Origin: Cepaea nemoralis
Taxonomy: Eukaryota > Mollusca > Gastropoda > Stylommatophora > Helicidae
Reading direction: 5' to 3'
NCBI GenBank assembly: GCA_014155875.1
Contig: JACEFZ010002102.1
Coordinates: forward strand, 66,001-130,000
DNA: 64,000 nt
Shown: one piece after another, positions 54,992 to 64,000 of the stretch
Numbering within the stretch: the stretch's first letter is position 1
How the letters are laid out: each line of letters begins with the position of its first letter
Translations under genes and position numbers: made by a program
Notes under the pieces: generated by a model
Databases searched by the model: none
What the model was told of the DNA's origin: nothing
Seen by the model: the letters and a program-made list of their open reading frames with translations, nothing else

Positions 54992-55203
54992 TACACGAAC
55001 ACACACACACACGAACTATTACACACACGAACACACACGCACACACACACGAACACACATACGAACACACACATACTTGAACACACATACAAGAACACAC
55101 ATACACATACACGAACACACACACATACACATACACGAACACATACACACATACAAACACGAACACACACACATACAACACACACACACACACACACACA
55201 CAC
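54956..55203. repeat. C run and degenerate CACAA/CA repeats
   Basis: A C run of about 18-20 bases, then ACACACGAAC-like words. Confidence 0.93.
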
Positions 55204-55629
55204 GGACATGGGAATTAATGAAGTAGCAACGTAATGATAAACACAGGATACTCTCGGAAATATTCATTTTAACGACGCTTTCATGTAAAATTAACCCAAT
55301 TGGTGAAGAGCAAAGGGGAAGAATTATATTAAGCCCGTATGGCGGAGTTTTTCCCCCCACGCTAAACAAGCACATTTGTTGTGTTGATGAATGGACTCTC
55401 AGGAAACCGAAGATAGGCTGAAGCAACTGTTGGGAGCTGTTATATAGGCACACGCATCTGGCAAGGCACGTTGTTGCGCCTCGGGTATTGATTGGCGACC
55501 TGGAATTTTCTTTCATCAACTTTCAGACAAACACAATCCTTGTAAATAAGCTTGACATGAGTGAATAGCATACTGGAGTGGATTTGTGAAATGCTGCTTT
55601 AAATAATAAAAACAATATACTGCAAAATC

Positions 55630-55938
55630 TCCCATTTATTCCCTATTGGCGCATTTTGCCTCAGTGAACTCGTGCCAAGCCCACGGAAGTTGTGCCATCT
55701 GCGGCAGCTCTCTCCATGTCCTCTGGATATTATTCATGGCTGCCTCTAACTCGGAGTTGCCATAGTGCAATGTCAAGGACGCCTGCATACCGGCACGTTG
55801 GTCATGTTTTCGAATCTCCAAATCGACGAGAATGTTTAAACCTTGACCTCGGCCCACCTGTTTACCCAGCCTAAAATAGCTTCTCGGAAATATTATGACA
55901 ATAATGGCGACAGGTGTGATATTGACGAAATCACTCAT
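55630..55938 (-). CDS. Unrecognised open frame, possible terminal exon
   Basis: A 100-codon minus-strand frame with ordinary residue composition (GRGQGLNILVDLEIRKHDQ, ELEAAMNNIQRTWREL) in a stretch free of simple repeats. A splice-acceptor-like TTTTAG lies near 55871. The stop codon overlaps an AATAAA. No family recognised. It could equally be chance or an unknown retroelement piece. Confidence 0.2.
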
Positions 55939-56147
55939 TGAGTTCCAATGAGTCTAAAATTACTCTATTCTCTGTGTGTCTTCGGGTTTCCTTCTATTTA
56001 TCTTGCCTTGTGGGTTCCAGAGAAAGGTATTTCTTGTTTTACTATTACAGGTTTTCCCAATGTGAGGCCTATCCAGCGCCACTGTAAACTCCGCGTGAGT
56101 GAGTCATGTCATTTTAGCCTTTCTATTCCTTTCAGGTAAGGTAAGTC

Positions 56148-56376
56148 AGTTGCGTATCCTTTTCAGGACTTCGCAGTCGACAGCAGCATTTTAAGACTGT
56201 TTGCGATTTCTTGGCAAGCTTTCGTTCAGTAGTTTGCCATTGCTTTCTGAACGACCGACACCCATACCATTTTATGAAAACCAACGCAAGGCAGGTTGTT
56301 GCCAAATCGCCCGCAGCTGTGTTTCGAACGCGGTATGCAGGATTAGGAATAACACCCTTCGCCACGGAGCCGGCTC
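56148..56376 (-). repeat. S1 SINE
   Basis: Minus-strand copy: plus text TAGTTTGCCATTGCTTTCTG, B box GTTTCGAACGCG, and head end GCCACGGAGCCGG. No convincing TSD. Confidence 0.85.
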
Positions 56377-56379
56377 CAG

Positions 56380-57205
56380 GTGCCGGTTAATAAACATTTG
56401 TAGTTTATTAGTATTTGTGGTAGTCGTCCTCCATGTTTCTGATCCTAACAGAAATACCGATTTTACTTCTGAATTACATATCCCGTGACTGGAATTAGGT
56501 GGAACTGCTGTAACGCATTTAAAAATACAATGAAATTAACGTTGAACTTTTATGAGTAACTGTGTGTATGAGTAAACTATATATATATTTTTTCCATGTA
56601 GAATTGTTCATGTGGTTGTATCGGTGTGTTTTTCTTGTGTGTGTACTGACGAAGGCTGTGGCCGTAACGTCCATTTTGTCACTTGTTATCGTGGTCGAGT
56701 AAAGCTTATCGATTTTAATTCTCGTTTTTACTGGTGATTCACTCATTATATTCTATGACTGATAGGGTCGGTCAATGCTTCACACCCGCATGTTTCTTCA
56801 GAAATTATGCACATTCTAAAAATGTTTACTTTGTTTGCTAGTTTTGTGGGTAGGAACAGTCTCTATTGCTTTTATGATTGAGGCAAACTATTTAAAGTTT
56901 GTTAGTATTTAGTCGCGGTTCTAATTTCACTGCAAAGGGTCACACCACAATGCTCCATTCCTGTGCCAGTGAATATCACTTAAAATGCTCTCTACATCTC
57001 ATGTAAATAGTGGAACAGGCAGCAGTCTCGACAAGCCAACAGCACTCACAGGCTTACAATAGTTTGTGAGATCTTCAGTGTTTGTCATTGTTAATTATAA
57101 TTTTTGTTTCCCAAGTGGTTTGTCTGCAAACATCCATCTGTTTCCTTTATGTTCACAGAAAAAAAATGTTTGGACCTTTGCCATATCATCAGAACCGGGT
57201 ATGTA
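56380..57205. other. Unassigned interval
   Basis: No feature recognised on either strand. Confidence 0.4.
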
Positions 57206-57206
57206 A

Positions 57207-57208
57207 CC

Positions 57209-57239
<31 letters not shown>

Positions 57240-57466
57240 AAAGTCGACACTGTCGACTTCATTGCACTGGGTTTTATCCCATATGGCTCGGTCTCTTTCC
57301 GCCGCGCGGAAAGCGTCGCACAAAGCACGAACTCCGTAGCTCTAGCGACGACATACAAGAGTCTCCGAAAAATTTCACTCCTGAACCGAAGGACGCGGCC
57401 CGGAATCGAACCAATAACCTTCGGAGCCCAAGTCAAACGGCTTGACCACTTCGTCACAACAATTAT
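57207..57466 (-). repeat. S2 SINE with C-run/A-run at its 3' side
   Basis: The complete S2 order on the minus strand: plus text GTCGACACTGTCGAC, CATATGGCTCGGTCTCTTT, GCACGAACTCCGTAGC and GAATCGAACC, then head CTTGACCACTTCGTC. The tail A/T run is joined to a C run at 57207-57229. Confidence 0.88.
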
Positions 57467-57469
57467 TAA

Positions 57470-57860
57470 TAGACCAATGGGGAAATTTTATCATTGATTA
57501 CATTTGTCATTATATTATCTGTGTAAATGTTGAACGGCATGCTGATTGAATACAACCGTCTCTTAACTAGGTTTTGCACCTGAAACCAGTTTGAAATTGA
57601 TATTTCACCTGCTACTCTTACAGCTCCTAAACAAAAAATTATATTTGTTTAATATGTCAATTACATATTTACACTAATAGATATGTCAAGGTATAGCATA
57701 TATATGAATAAATAACACTTCGGGAAACATGCGAGCAGAGTTACCACACTTTCCTGCAGACTCGTTGATGGTATATTCGAATCCTCATCATCATCGTCAT
57801 CATCCTCAACCGGGTATTTAAATACAATTCCTGGGCTCTCAGATCGATCAAGTCTAAAAT
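57470..57860. other. Unassigned interval, possible diverged S5 trace
   Basis: CTGGGCTCTCAGATCGATCAAG near 57831 vaguely resembles the S5 body, but it is too short to assign. Confidence 0.35.
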
Positions 57861-57861
57861 C

Positions 57862-58140
57862 ATCTATCATCAAGTGCCCTGCCGGCTGGCGGAGGCGTTC
57901 TGATCTTTCCACATATCTCGGTGGTTGATGTTCTAGATCAACTCTGCTGATGATATTCCTCCGTGCCACCGTCTCAATCCATCCAACATCATGTCTCTTG
58001 GTCAGCTTCTGCCTCTTTTCCTCTTGATTTTTCCAGTCGTCACGATGTACTCCAATACCTCTCTTCTCATCACTTGACCAAAGAAAGCTGCTTGTCTTAA
58101 TTTTACTGTTGTATATAATTAGTTTCAAAATAATCACACG
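57862..58140 (-). pseudogene. LN-E LINE 3' end, best-preserved copy
   Basis: The minus frame reads LWSSDEKRGIGVHRDDWKN, KRHDVGWIETVARRNIISR and VERSERLRQPAGHLM. It shows that the decayed pieces at 22.6, 25.4, 25.7 and 26.1 kb belong to one LINE family. Confidence 0.75.
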
Positions 58141-58217
58141 TGTTTAGTTGTTGTAATTAAACTGGTATATAATGATTCAAACTAAATAAATTTATGTAAT
58201 CAATGCAACTAATTGAT

Positions 58218-58342
58218 ACCCCGATCGTTCAGAAAGCAATGGTAAACTACTTACTGAATGTACACTTGCCAAGAAATCTCAAACAGAAAAAAAATAAAAA
58301 AATCTGCGGTTGACTGCGACATATCCTGTAAATGATATGCTA
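58218..58342 (+). repeat. S1 SINE, 5'-truncated
   Basis: Starts at CGATCGTTCAGAAAGC, lacks the tRNA head, and ends TATCCTGTAAATGATATGC. Confidence 0.75.
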
Positions 58343-58344
58343 AT

Positions 58345-59284
58345 AACTTTTTAATTGAATGATTCGAACTAATTAAACCTGTTAAATCAAAATAATTAAT
58401 TGTTTTAGAATGCGTCTAACTAATCCCACGTTTTAATCGTTGTTATTCAATGGTGTAGAATGAGGCACACTACTTAAGCCTGGTTAGTCTTTGCAATTAG
58501 TTCATATAGAATGACATAAAACGCAAACAAGACGCCTCGAATTAAAATAATAATAATACTATATGAACCACTTTAAGATTAAAGACAAAAGAATAATGAG
58601 GAATGGAGCAAGTTATCACACATCATAAATCAATGAACGTATGATTTCACATTATAAAAGACTTGTGTCGGACATCATAGTTATTCAAGTTTGTCTTGTT
58701 TTCCTGCCAGGTTTGGCGTATTGTATGCGACACAAAGCATATCTACCATATTGTGATGGCTTGCTGTTCTGGATGGACTGAACGAACGTGAGCAAACTTG
58801 ACCTTGGAGGGAAGTGTATCAAGAAGGATTCTCTAGCCAGTTCATACATTCCTGAACAGTATAAATGGATATAAATGCGACAGAAGACCATGGAAACAAT
58901 TACATTATTTCTTTCGTGGCGTTAAAGCTAAATTACTCAAGGTACCATTCATTGCTCTATTGTAGCACGACGTGAAATATACCTACCATATTATGATGGT
59001 TTAAGGTCTGCAGTGGATACAAAACAATTATTTCTTGCGTTTGTTGTAAAGGCATATTGTGGATATACGTGATGCTCCATGAACGTCACACATAAAGACT
59101 TAATAACGGGAAGAGAATAACGCAGAATATATTTTTCAAAGGAGGAGGGATGTTTGTTAACACCGAGAAATTTCTGGTAACAATAACTGCACAGCATTAA
59201 CACAGTCACTTTCCAAGGCGTACATTACGAGGAAGGAAAGAGAAGATTGGAGAATGCGTCCTCTCGTGACTTGGCAGCACCAAA
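58345..59284. other. AT-rich interval upstream of a candidate exon
   Basis: A repeated CTACCATATTNTGATGG phrase (58743 and 58984) marks a loose duplication of about 240 bp. No clear promoter elements next to 59285. Confidence 0.4.
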
Positions 59285-59375
59285 ATGGCTGACCGCTGGT
59301 GGAGTAACGGAATGCGAGCTCCCTGGCTTCAGTGCTGGATACTCCTTCTGACAGTTGTTGCCATGATGCAAGCAG
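59285..59375 (+). CDS. Candidate first coding exon of a secreted or membrane protein
   Basis: ATG in a good initiation context (A at -3, G at +4) opens 30 codons plus one base. After a basic/aromatic start (MADRWWSNGMRAP) comes a hydrophobic core (WILLLTVVAMM) and a small-residue end (QA), as in a signal peptide. The frame then meets GCAG|GTAAGC, a strong splice donor in phase 1, the usual phase for an intron after a signal-peptide exon. The rest of the gene would lie beyond the duplicated intron region, possibly outside the window. Not recognised as a known protein. Decayed copies of the exon's second half follow at 59624, 59827, 59998 and 60194. Confidence 0.45.
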
Positions 59376-60345
59376 GTAAGCTGTGTGGGCGTGAACTTAG
59401 AGGTTGTGTGTGTGAGTGTGTGTGTGAGTATGTGTGTGAGTGTGTGTGTCAGTATGTGTGTGAGTGTGTGTGTGTGTGTGTCAGTATGTGTGTGAGTGTG
59501 TGTGAGTGTGTGTGTGAGTATGCGTGTGAGTGTGTGTGTGTGTGTTTGTGTGTGTGAGTGTAATTTGATTACCGTTTTTTAACTACTGATGCCCGAAGGT
59601 GGCGATTAATGTATACCTTCATTGGATCTTGCTTCTGACAGTTGTTGCCATGATAAAAGCAGGTAAGTGTGTGGGCAATAACTTAGAGGTTGTGAGTGTG
59701 TGTATGTGTGTGAGTGTGTGTATGAGTATGTGTGTGTGTGTGTGTGCGCGCGAGCGTGCGTGAGTGTAATTTGATTACCGTTTCATAACTACTGATACCC
59801 GAAGGTGGTGATTAATGTATACCTTCACTGGATCCAGCTTCTGACTGTTGTTGCCATGATGCCAGCAGGTGTGATGTGTGGGCATGAATCAAGGATATGT
59901 CTTCTCTGTCTTTGTGTGTGTATGTGTGTGTGAGTGTAATTTGATACCGTTTCATAACTGTTGGTGCCCAATGGTCATAATTTACGTATAACTTAATTGG
60001 ATATTGCTTCTGACAGTTGCTGGCAATGTACAAAAAAAGGTAATATGTGTGGGCATGCATTAAGAGGATGTCTGTGTGTGCTTCCGTACGCGCGCGCACG
60101 CGTGCGTGTGCGTGTGTGTGTATGTGTGTAAATTGATGACCGTGTCATAACTACTGGTAACAGAAAGTGGCCATTTAGTATGCTTTCATCATTGGGTACT
60201 TCTTTGTGACATTTCTTGGCATGGTGCTAACAGTTCAGATTTGAATGCATGAATAAAGCCGAAATGTGTGTGTAAGTTAATGACAGTTTCATAACTACAT
60301 GAACAGAGGGTGACGATTTATGTATACTTACTTCATTATATTTAT
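59376..60345 (+). repeat. Tandem array of the exon 3' half, donor and intron start
   Basis: Each unit of about 170-290 bp contains a TGG-ATM-YTG hydrophobic block, a splice donor (GCAG|GTAAGT at 59664, GCAG|GTGTGA at 59867, AAAG|GTAATA near 60042, lost in the last), GT repeats, and a block with AATTTGATTACCGTTT and ATAACTACTG. Identity falls from left to right. Confidence 0.75.
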
Positions 60346-60419
60346 CATGGAAATAAAAACATTGCAATACACAAGTTCTAGAAAAACGGAATGAAAAGAG
60401 AGCTGATGAAAGAAATAAA

Positions 60420-60660
60420 AAAGAAGTAAATACAATATTTCGGCCACGTTAAAAGACTCTTATTAAAAATCATACTTGCGGGTAAGTTAGAGGCAAATGA
60501 GCAAGAAGTAGACAAAGATACATGTGAGAAGTTACAATCAAGAGATGGGCGAACAGCAGTGTGACAGAATTATTAGCAATGCGAGAGACAGACAATGTTG
60601 GAGATTGCAGCCAACCTTCAATGTAGAGACGACACTTGATTGATTGACATCATTACATGA
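60420..60660 (+). pseudogene. LINE 3'-end fragment
   Basis: Broken frames read FGHVKRL, ILAGKLEANEQ and SRDGRTAV, ending LEIAANLQCRDDT, then (GATT)n-like ATTGATTGAC. This is a LINE C-terminal tail. Confidence 0.6.
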
Positions 60661-60664
60661 GGGC

Positions 60665-60850
60665 CACGGAACTGTAGCGGCTAGGTGCTCGGCCTGCTCT
60701 ACTTGAGTTCGAACCCATCTGGGTGGTTTAAAATGTTAAAAATTTTACCCGGACCTAAAATGGGTTCTAGGAAATGTCCTTGTGGAGCATAGGCGGTCGA
60801 GTGATACCAACCACATCACCGACTGAGTGCTATTTAGTCTAAAATAGATG
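60665..60850 (+). repeat. S5 SINE
   Basis: tRNA-like head with B box GAGTTCGAACCC, ACCCGGACCTAAAATGGG, TTCTAGGAAATGTCC and GTGATACCAACCACATC. Confidence 0.75.
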
Positions 60851-61059
60851 AGGTTATCTCCACATATCTATTGCACCTTAGGCGTGCAACAGGGACCTTT
60901 ACTTGTTTACATTGTTGATGACATTGGTGTGGACGTTGTAGTTGGCATGGTGTAGACAGGCGAGTGCGCTAGCCATGTTGACAGCCAACTGTGCTGCTAA
61001 TGTCAATGAGCACGGTCGCTTGCCAAAATGAGGGAACAATTGGCCACCTATTTTTTTTT

Positions 61060-61281
61060 GGGGGAACCTTATGAGGATACATAAACTAGAGAACTTGATG
61101 AAAACTGACAAGATTGATGGGGGAAAAACAAGGGGAAGACAGAGAGGTAAATATCTGGATGGCTTGAGAGCGTGGTATGGTCGAGTCAAGAACAAGGAGC
61201 TGATCCACGACTCTGGATGATCGTCTTAAGATAGTGAAACATGGCCGCTCACCGCTTATCGGACATGACACATGATGATGG
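61060..61281 (+). pseudogene. LN-A RTE 3'-end fragment
   Basis: Reads LMRIHKLENLMKTDKIDGG, TRGRQRGKYLDGLRAWYGR and ELIHDSG, matching the tail of the RTE copies. It ends ACACATGATGATGG. Confidence 0.82.
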
Positions 61282-62029
61282 TAATTCCTTGCTATAGGCC
61301 TGCAAAATGTGATGACACTTTCACATCACCGACTAACAGCATGAAACTGCTTCAGAACAATATATTTTATTTTATATATTATTTTGTGACGTGGGCTAAT
61401 GTAAACTGTACATTCACTGAAAGCCATATTAACATGGGATGCACGATTACAAAATCATAACATTTCATAAGTCCTGCCATCTCAATCAATATGGCGATTC
61501 GCACAAGAAAACATTATTTTCGTACAGCTGAGTCAAAACAATAACAGTAATGCCACAAATGACTGTCTCGACAAACAACTTAAAACCACACTTTCTCTGA
61601 AACTAAAATCAATTGCTTGCTGATTTATACTACTCCACAGTGTCCTTTTTGTGAGCGTTAAACCGTCACACAGATTGTTAAGGCGTTAGGATTTGTGGGA
61701 CAATTCCTCATCATGTATCAGCTTGTTTGCAGAACGTCGCTCTCATCACATCTTGATGCGTAATACTTTCGGTCTTCGTACCCCCCCCCCCTCCCACACA
61801 CACACACACATATATATACACGCGCGCGCGCACACATGTAGACACTAACACCCAGGTCACACACACAAACACACATACGACTGTCATGCTTATTTGATGT
61901 GTCTGTTCTTTGACGTCTTAACTGCCTGACATGACTACGCTATCTACCTGCCATTCTGACTGCATGCTTAAATGTATGCATGTATACAAGAGTGGTGGCT
62001 GACCATATTACCCACATTGTCCAATGATT
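61282..62029. other. Unassigned interval with C-run/CA/CG microsatellite
   Basis: Simple sequence at 61781-61850. The rest is unrecognised. Confidence 0.5.
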
Positions 62030-62039
62030 ACTGACTGGT

Positions 62040-62263
62040 TAAATGGTTTGGCCATATAACTAGATTGCCAGCTAACAGCATACCTCAACCAGCAACGATG
62101 TACAGACCAGACGGAAGCAGAGGAAGAGACCGGCCATGTAAACGATGGACAGAGGGAATGGGATCTCGATACATGAAGCCCATACACGGGCACTCTCCCG
62201 CTGTTTATGCTTCACCTCGACACCGCAAGGTGCAAGAGGAACAAGATGAGATGAGATGAGATG
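62040..62263 (+). mobile_element. LN-D LINE 3' end, heavily truncated, 10-bp TSD
   Basis: Encodes KWFGHITRLPANSI and DGSRGRDRPCKRW, and ends in (GATGA)n. The direct repeats ACTGACTGGT at 62030-62039 and 62264-62273 are identical. Only the last 224 bp of the LINE inserted. Confidence 0.88.
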
Positions 62264-62550
62264 ACTGACTGGTATATATATAAACAAAAAAATATGCGAT
62301 TCGCACTACATGCCTACTAGTTCTCTGAACGTGTAAAAGGTCCCTTTACTTTCTTAGGTATGTCTGCCTACCAGTCTTGCTTCACGCCAGAATGTCTACC
62401 CGTTGTCTGTCTGTCTATTTGTCTTCTATCCTGTGTATAATAAATGCATTTTACGTCGATGTATTAGCCTACCTACCTACCTACCTGTGTGTGAGTAAAT
62501 GTACATCTGTGTATACACATTGCACATATGTACACACCCACACGCGCGCA

Positions 62551-62974
62551 AATCAGCTACAGGCGATTTGGAAGCAGACCACATTGCATTGATTTCCACA
62601 GTATGAGGCGGTGATCGTTCATAAATCAATGGTAAACTTCTTATTCTTCTTCATATCCTGTTTACAGGACATCGCTGTCAACACCAGAATTTTACCGCTG
62701 TTGTTGATATCTTGGCAAATTTATGTTTAGTAGATTGCCATTGCTTTCTCAACGACGGGCTCCCATAGCAACTCGTTTAAACGCAAACCGGTCTGCTGCC
62801 AAATTAGTCACAGCTGTGTTTCGAACGTGGGTAAGAGGGCTTATGAATCGCGTCCGCAAGCCCTAGCTACGGAGGCCGGCAATGGTAAATTACTGAACGT
62901 AAAATTTGCCTGATAAATCATAAATAGCCATATATTCTGGGGTTGACTGCGACTTCCAGTATAGGACATGCAAC
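62551..62974 (+). repeat. S1 SINE split by a second S1 SINE
   Basis: The outer copy (62551-62636 plus 62881-62974, plus strand) reads ATTTGGAAGCAGACC, then ATCAATGGTAAA. After the break it continues AATGGTAAATTACTGAACG, GGGGTTGACTGCGAC. Confidence 0.85.
62637..62880 (-). repeat. Inner S1 SINE, nested insertion
   Basis: Minus-strand full copy: plus text CATATCCTGTTTACAGGACA, AGATTGCCATTGCTTTCTC, B box TGTTTCGAACGTG, and head GCCCTAGCTACGGAGGCCGG. AATGGTAAA is duplicated at 62628-62636 and 62881-62889. Confidence 0.88.
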
Positions 62975-63660
62975 TAACTTTAACATTGCGGGCATCAACC
63001 AGTATCTACTATTAACTCCACAATTATTTTACCATCAGAAGCGTAAAAAATTAAACATAAAATTAGTTTAGTCGAAAATGTCTGGAAATAGAAAACAGCC
63101 GAAAAGATCAATACGTGAGATATGGACTTCTTGCAATCACAGATCCATGGTATACCTAAGCTGGTAAACAAAGCCCCTATTCACATTTGTGGTTTTAAGA
63201 TTGTGGCAGACGGATCTGTGATAATGTGGGCTTCATTGTTACGTGTTTATAATAATTATGTATTTACGTGTGTGCGTATGTCTCGGCATATGTCACACAT
63301 GACGCGAGCAGAATGACACGAGGAAAATATAATTATTGATAAAGAAATTAGCAAGCGAATTACTTCTTTCCCGGTGCTAGTTTTTCGCAGTAACTAAATT
63401 ATACAGGGTAGAAGATAATTATTCTTTTTTATATAGACAGACGGTAGGTAATGTTTAATTAAGGCAAATCAACAGTGGTTATGTCCCAGTTTGTAACTGA
63501 CACATCTTGGTGTCTTTGTTCTGTGCTACAATTAGGCGGGAATTCTTGTATAATGATGGCAGAACAGCATTAGTATTCTAGATTTCAGTTACGTTGCTAA
63601 ATTCGTCAGCTACTTTGAAAGAAATAGATGTATACAGACTTGTTAGAAGGGTATAGAATC
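62975..63660. other. Unassigned AT-rich interval
   Basis: The 64-codon frame at 63122-63316 has no recognisable domain. Confidence 0.4.
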
Positions 63661-63664
63661 ACCA

Positions 63665-64000
63665 TCAGCTGAACGAAGTAGTTATAATATATTTGAGACA
63701 GAGCAAAGAAGTTATAATATAACGGAAACAGAACACAGTAGTAATACTATAACGGAGGCAGAAAAAAGAAGTTATAGTATAATTGAGACAGAACAATATA
63801 GTTATATGTGAGGTAGAACAAAGTAGTTACAATATAACAGAGGCAGAGAACATGTTATTTATAATATAACGGATGCAGAAGAAATTAGTTATAATATATG
63901 AATGAGACAAAGCGAAGTGTTGACAATTGAGGCAGACGAAAATATTTACCAATAAAGGTGATCCTTAACAAGCCTATTTAATGTTATAACGGAGGCCGGA
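63665..64000. repeat. About 33-bp minisatellite running to the window end
   Basis: Units of AGTTATAATATAACGGAGGCAGAACAAAG form, 7-8 copies to about 63925. A unit fragment (TATAACGGAGGC) at the very end shows that the array probably continues. Confidence 0.85.

Noticed and set aside
54798..55234. Long Cys/Val and His/Thr frames
   Set aside because: CA-repeat translation on both strands.

Overview
This looks like a window of a large, repeat-rich animal nuclear genome. There is no operon structure and no long conserved reading frame. What is present is non-LTR retrotransposon debris, several families of tRNA-headed SINEs, DNA transposons (hAT, mariner, Helitron) and very abundant GA/CA/CAGA/CCT microsatellites. 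The mix of RTE-like LINEs with ATGATGG-type tails, RNase H-bearing LINEs, SPIN/Charlie-like hAT MITEs and Helitrons fits a lophotrochozoan, perhaps a gastropod mollusc. That assignment is inference from repeat content only and is weak.

Layout. 0-5.3 kb: core SINE, a 49-bp minisatellite, a decayed RNase H-type LINE carrying a fold-back inverted repeat, a SINE with a perfect 12-bp target-site duplication (TSD), and a 247-bp tandem duplication of a LINE fragment. 5.4-9 kb: SINEs, a 5'-truncated LINE with a 12-bp TSD, and a SPIN-like hAT MITE. 9-10 kb: a complete retroposed element of about 1.05 kb that has a LINE-like 5' end and a SINE-like core but only the RNase H part of the coding region. 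10.5-16 kb: a relic mariner, LINE fragments, SINEs and a 42-bp minisatellite. 16.5-20.4 kb: almost entirely simple sequence. 21.5-36 kb: minisatellites interrupted by SINEs, decayed LINE 3' ends and a second hAT MITE. 36-41.7 kb: RTE copies, a 28S rRNA-like fragment, a broken hAT transposase and an isolated LINE endonuclease. 41.7-44.2 kb: a Helitron swollen by CCT repeats and carrying repeated 3' ends. 45.6-52.6 kb: three RTE copies, the middle one a crossover chimera and the last full length with a 16-bp TSD. 53-64 kb: SINEs, LINE ends, a candidate signal-peptide first exon at 59.3 kb followed by decaying duplicates of itself, nested SINEs and a terminal minisatellite.

No complete host gene can be supported. 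The only host-gene candidate I take seriously is the 91-nt exon at 59285-59375. The transposons form source/parasite pairs. The RTE family seems to have supplied the body of the commonest SINE, and the RNase H LINE shares a core and tail motif with two other SINE families. Names such as S1-S6 and LN-A to LN-E are local labels. S1 is the RTE-body SINE, S2 and S4 are core SINEs, S3 and S5 are other SINEs, and S6 is the single insertion at 51 kb. LN-A is the main RTE family, LN-B the RNase H LINE, LN-C and LN-D two further LINE types, and LN-E a decayed LINE found only on the minus strand.
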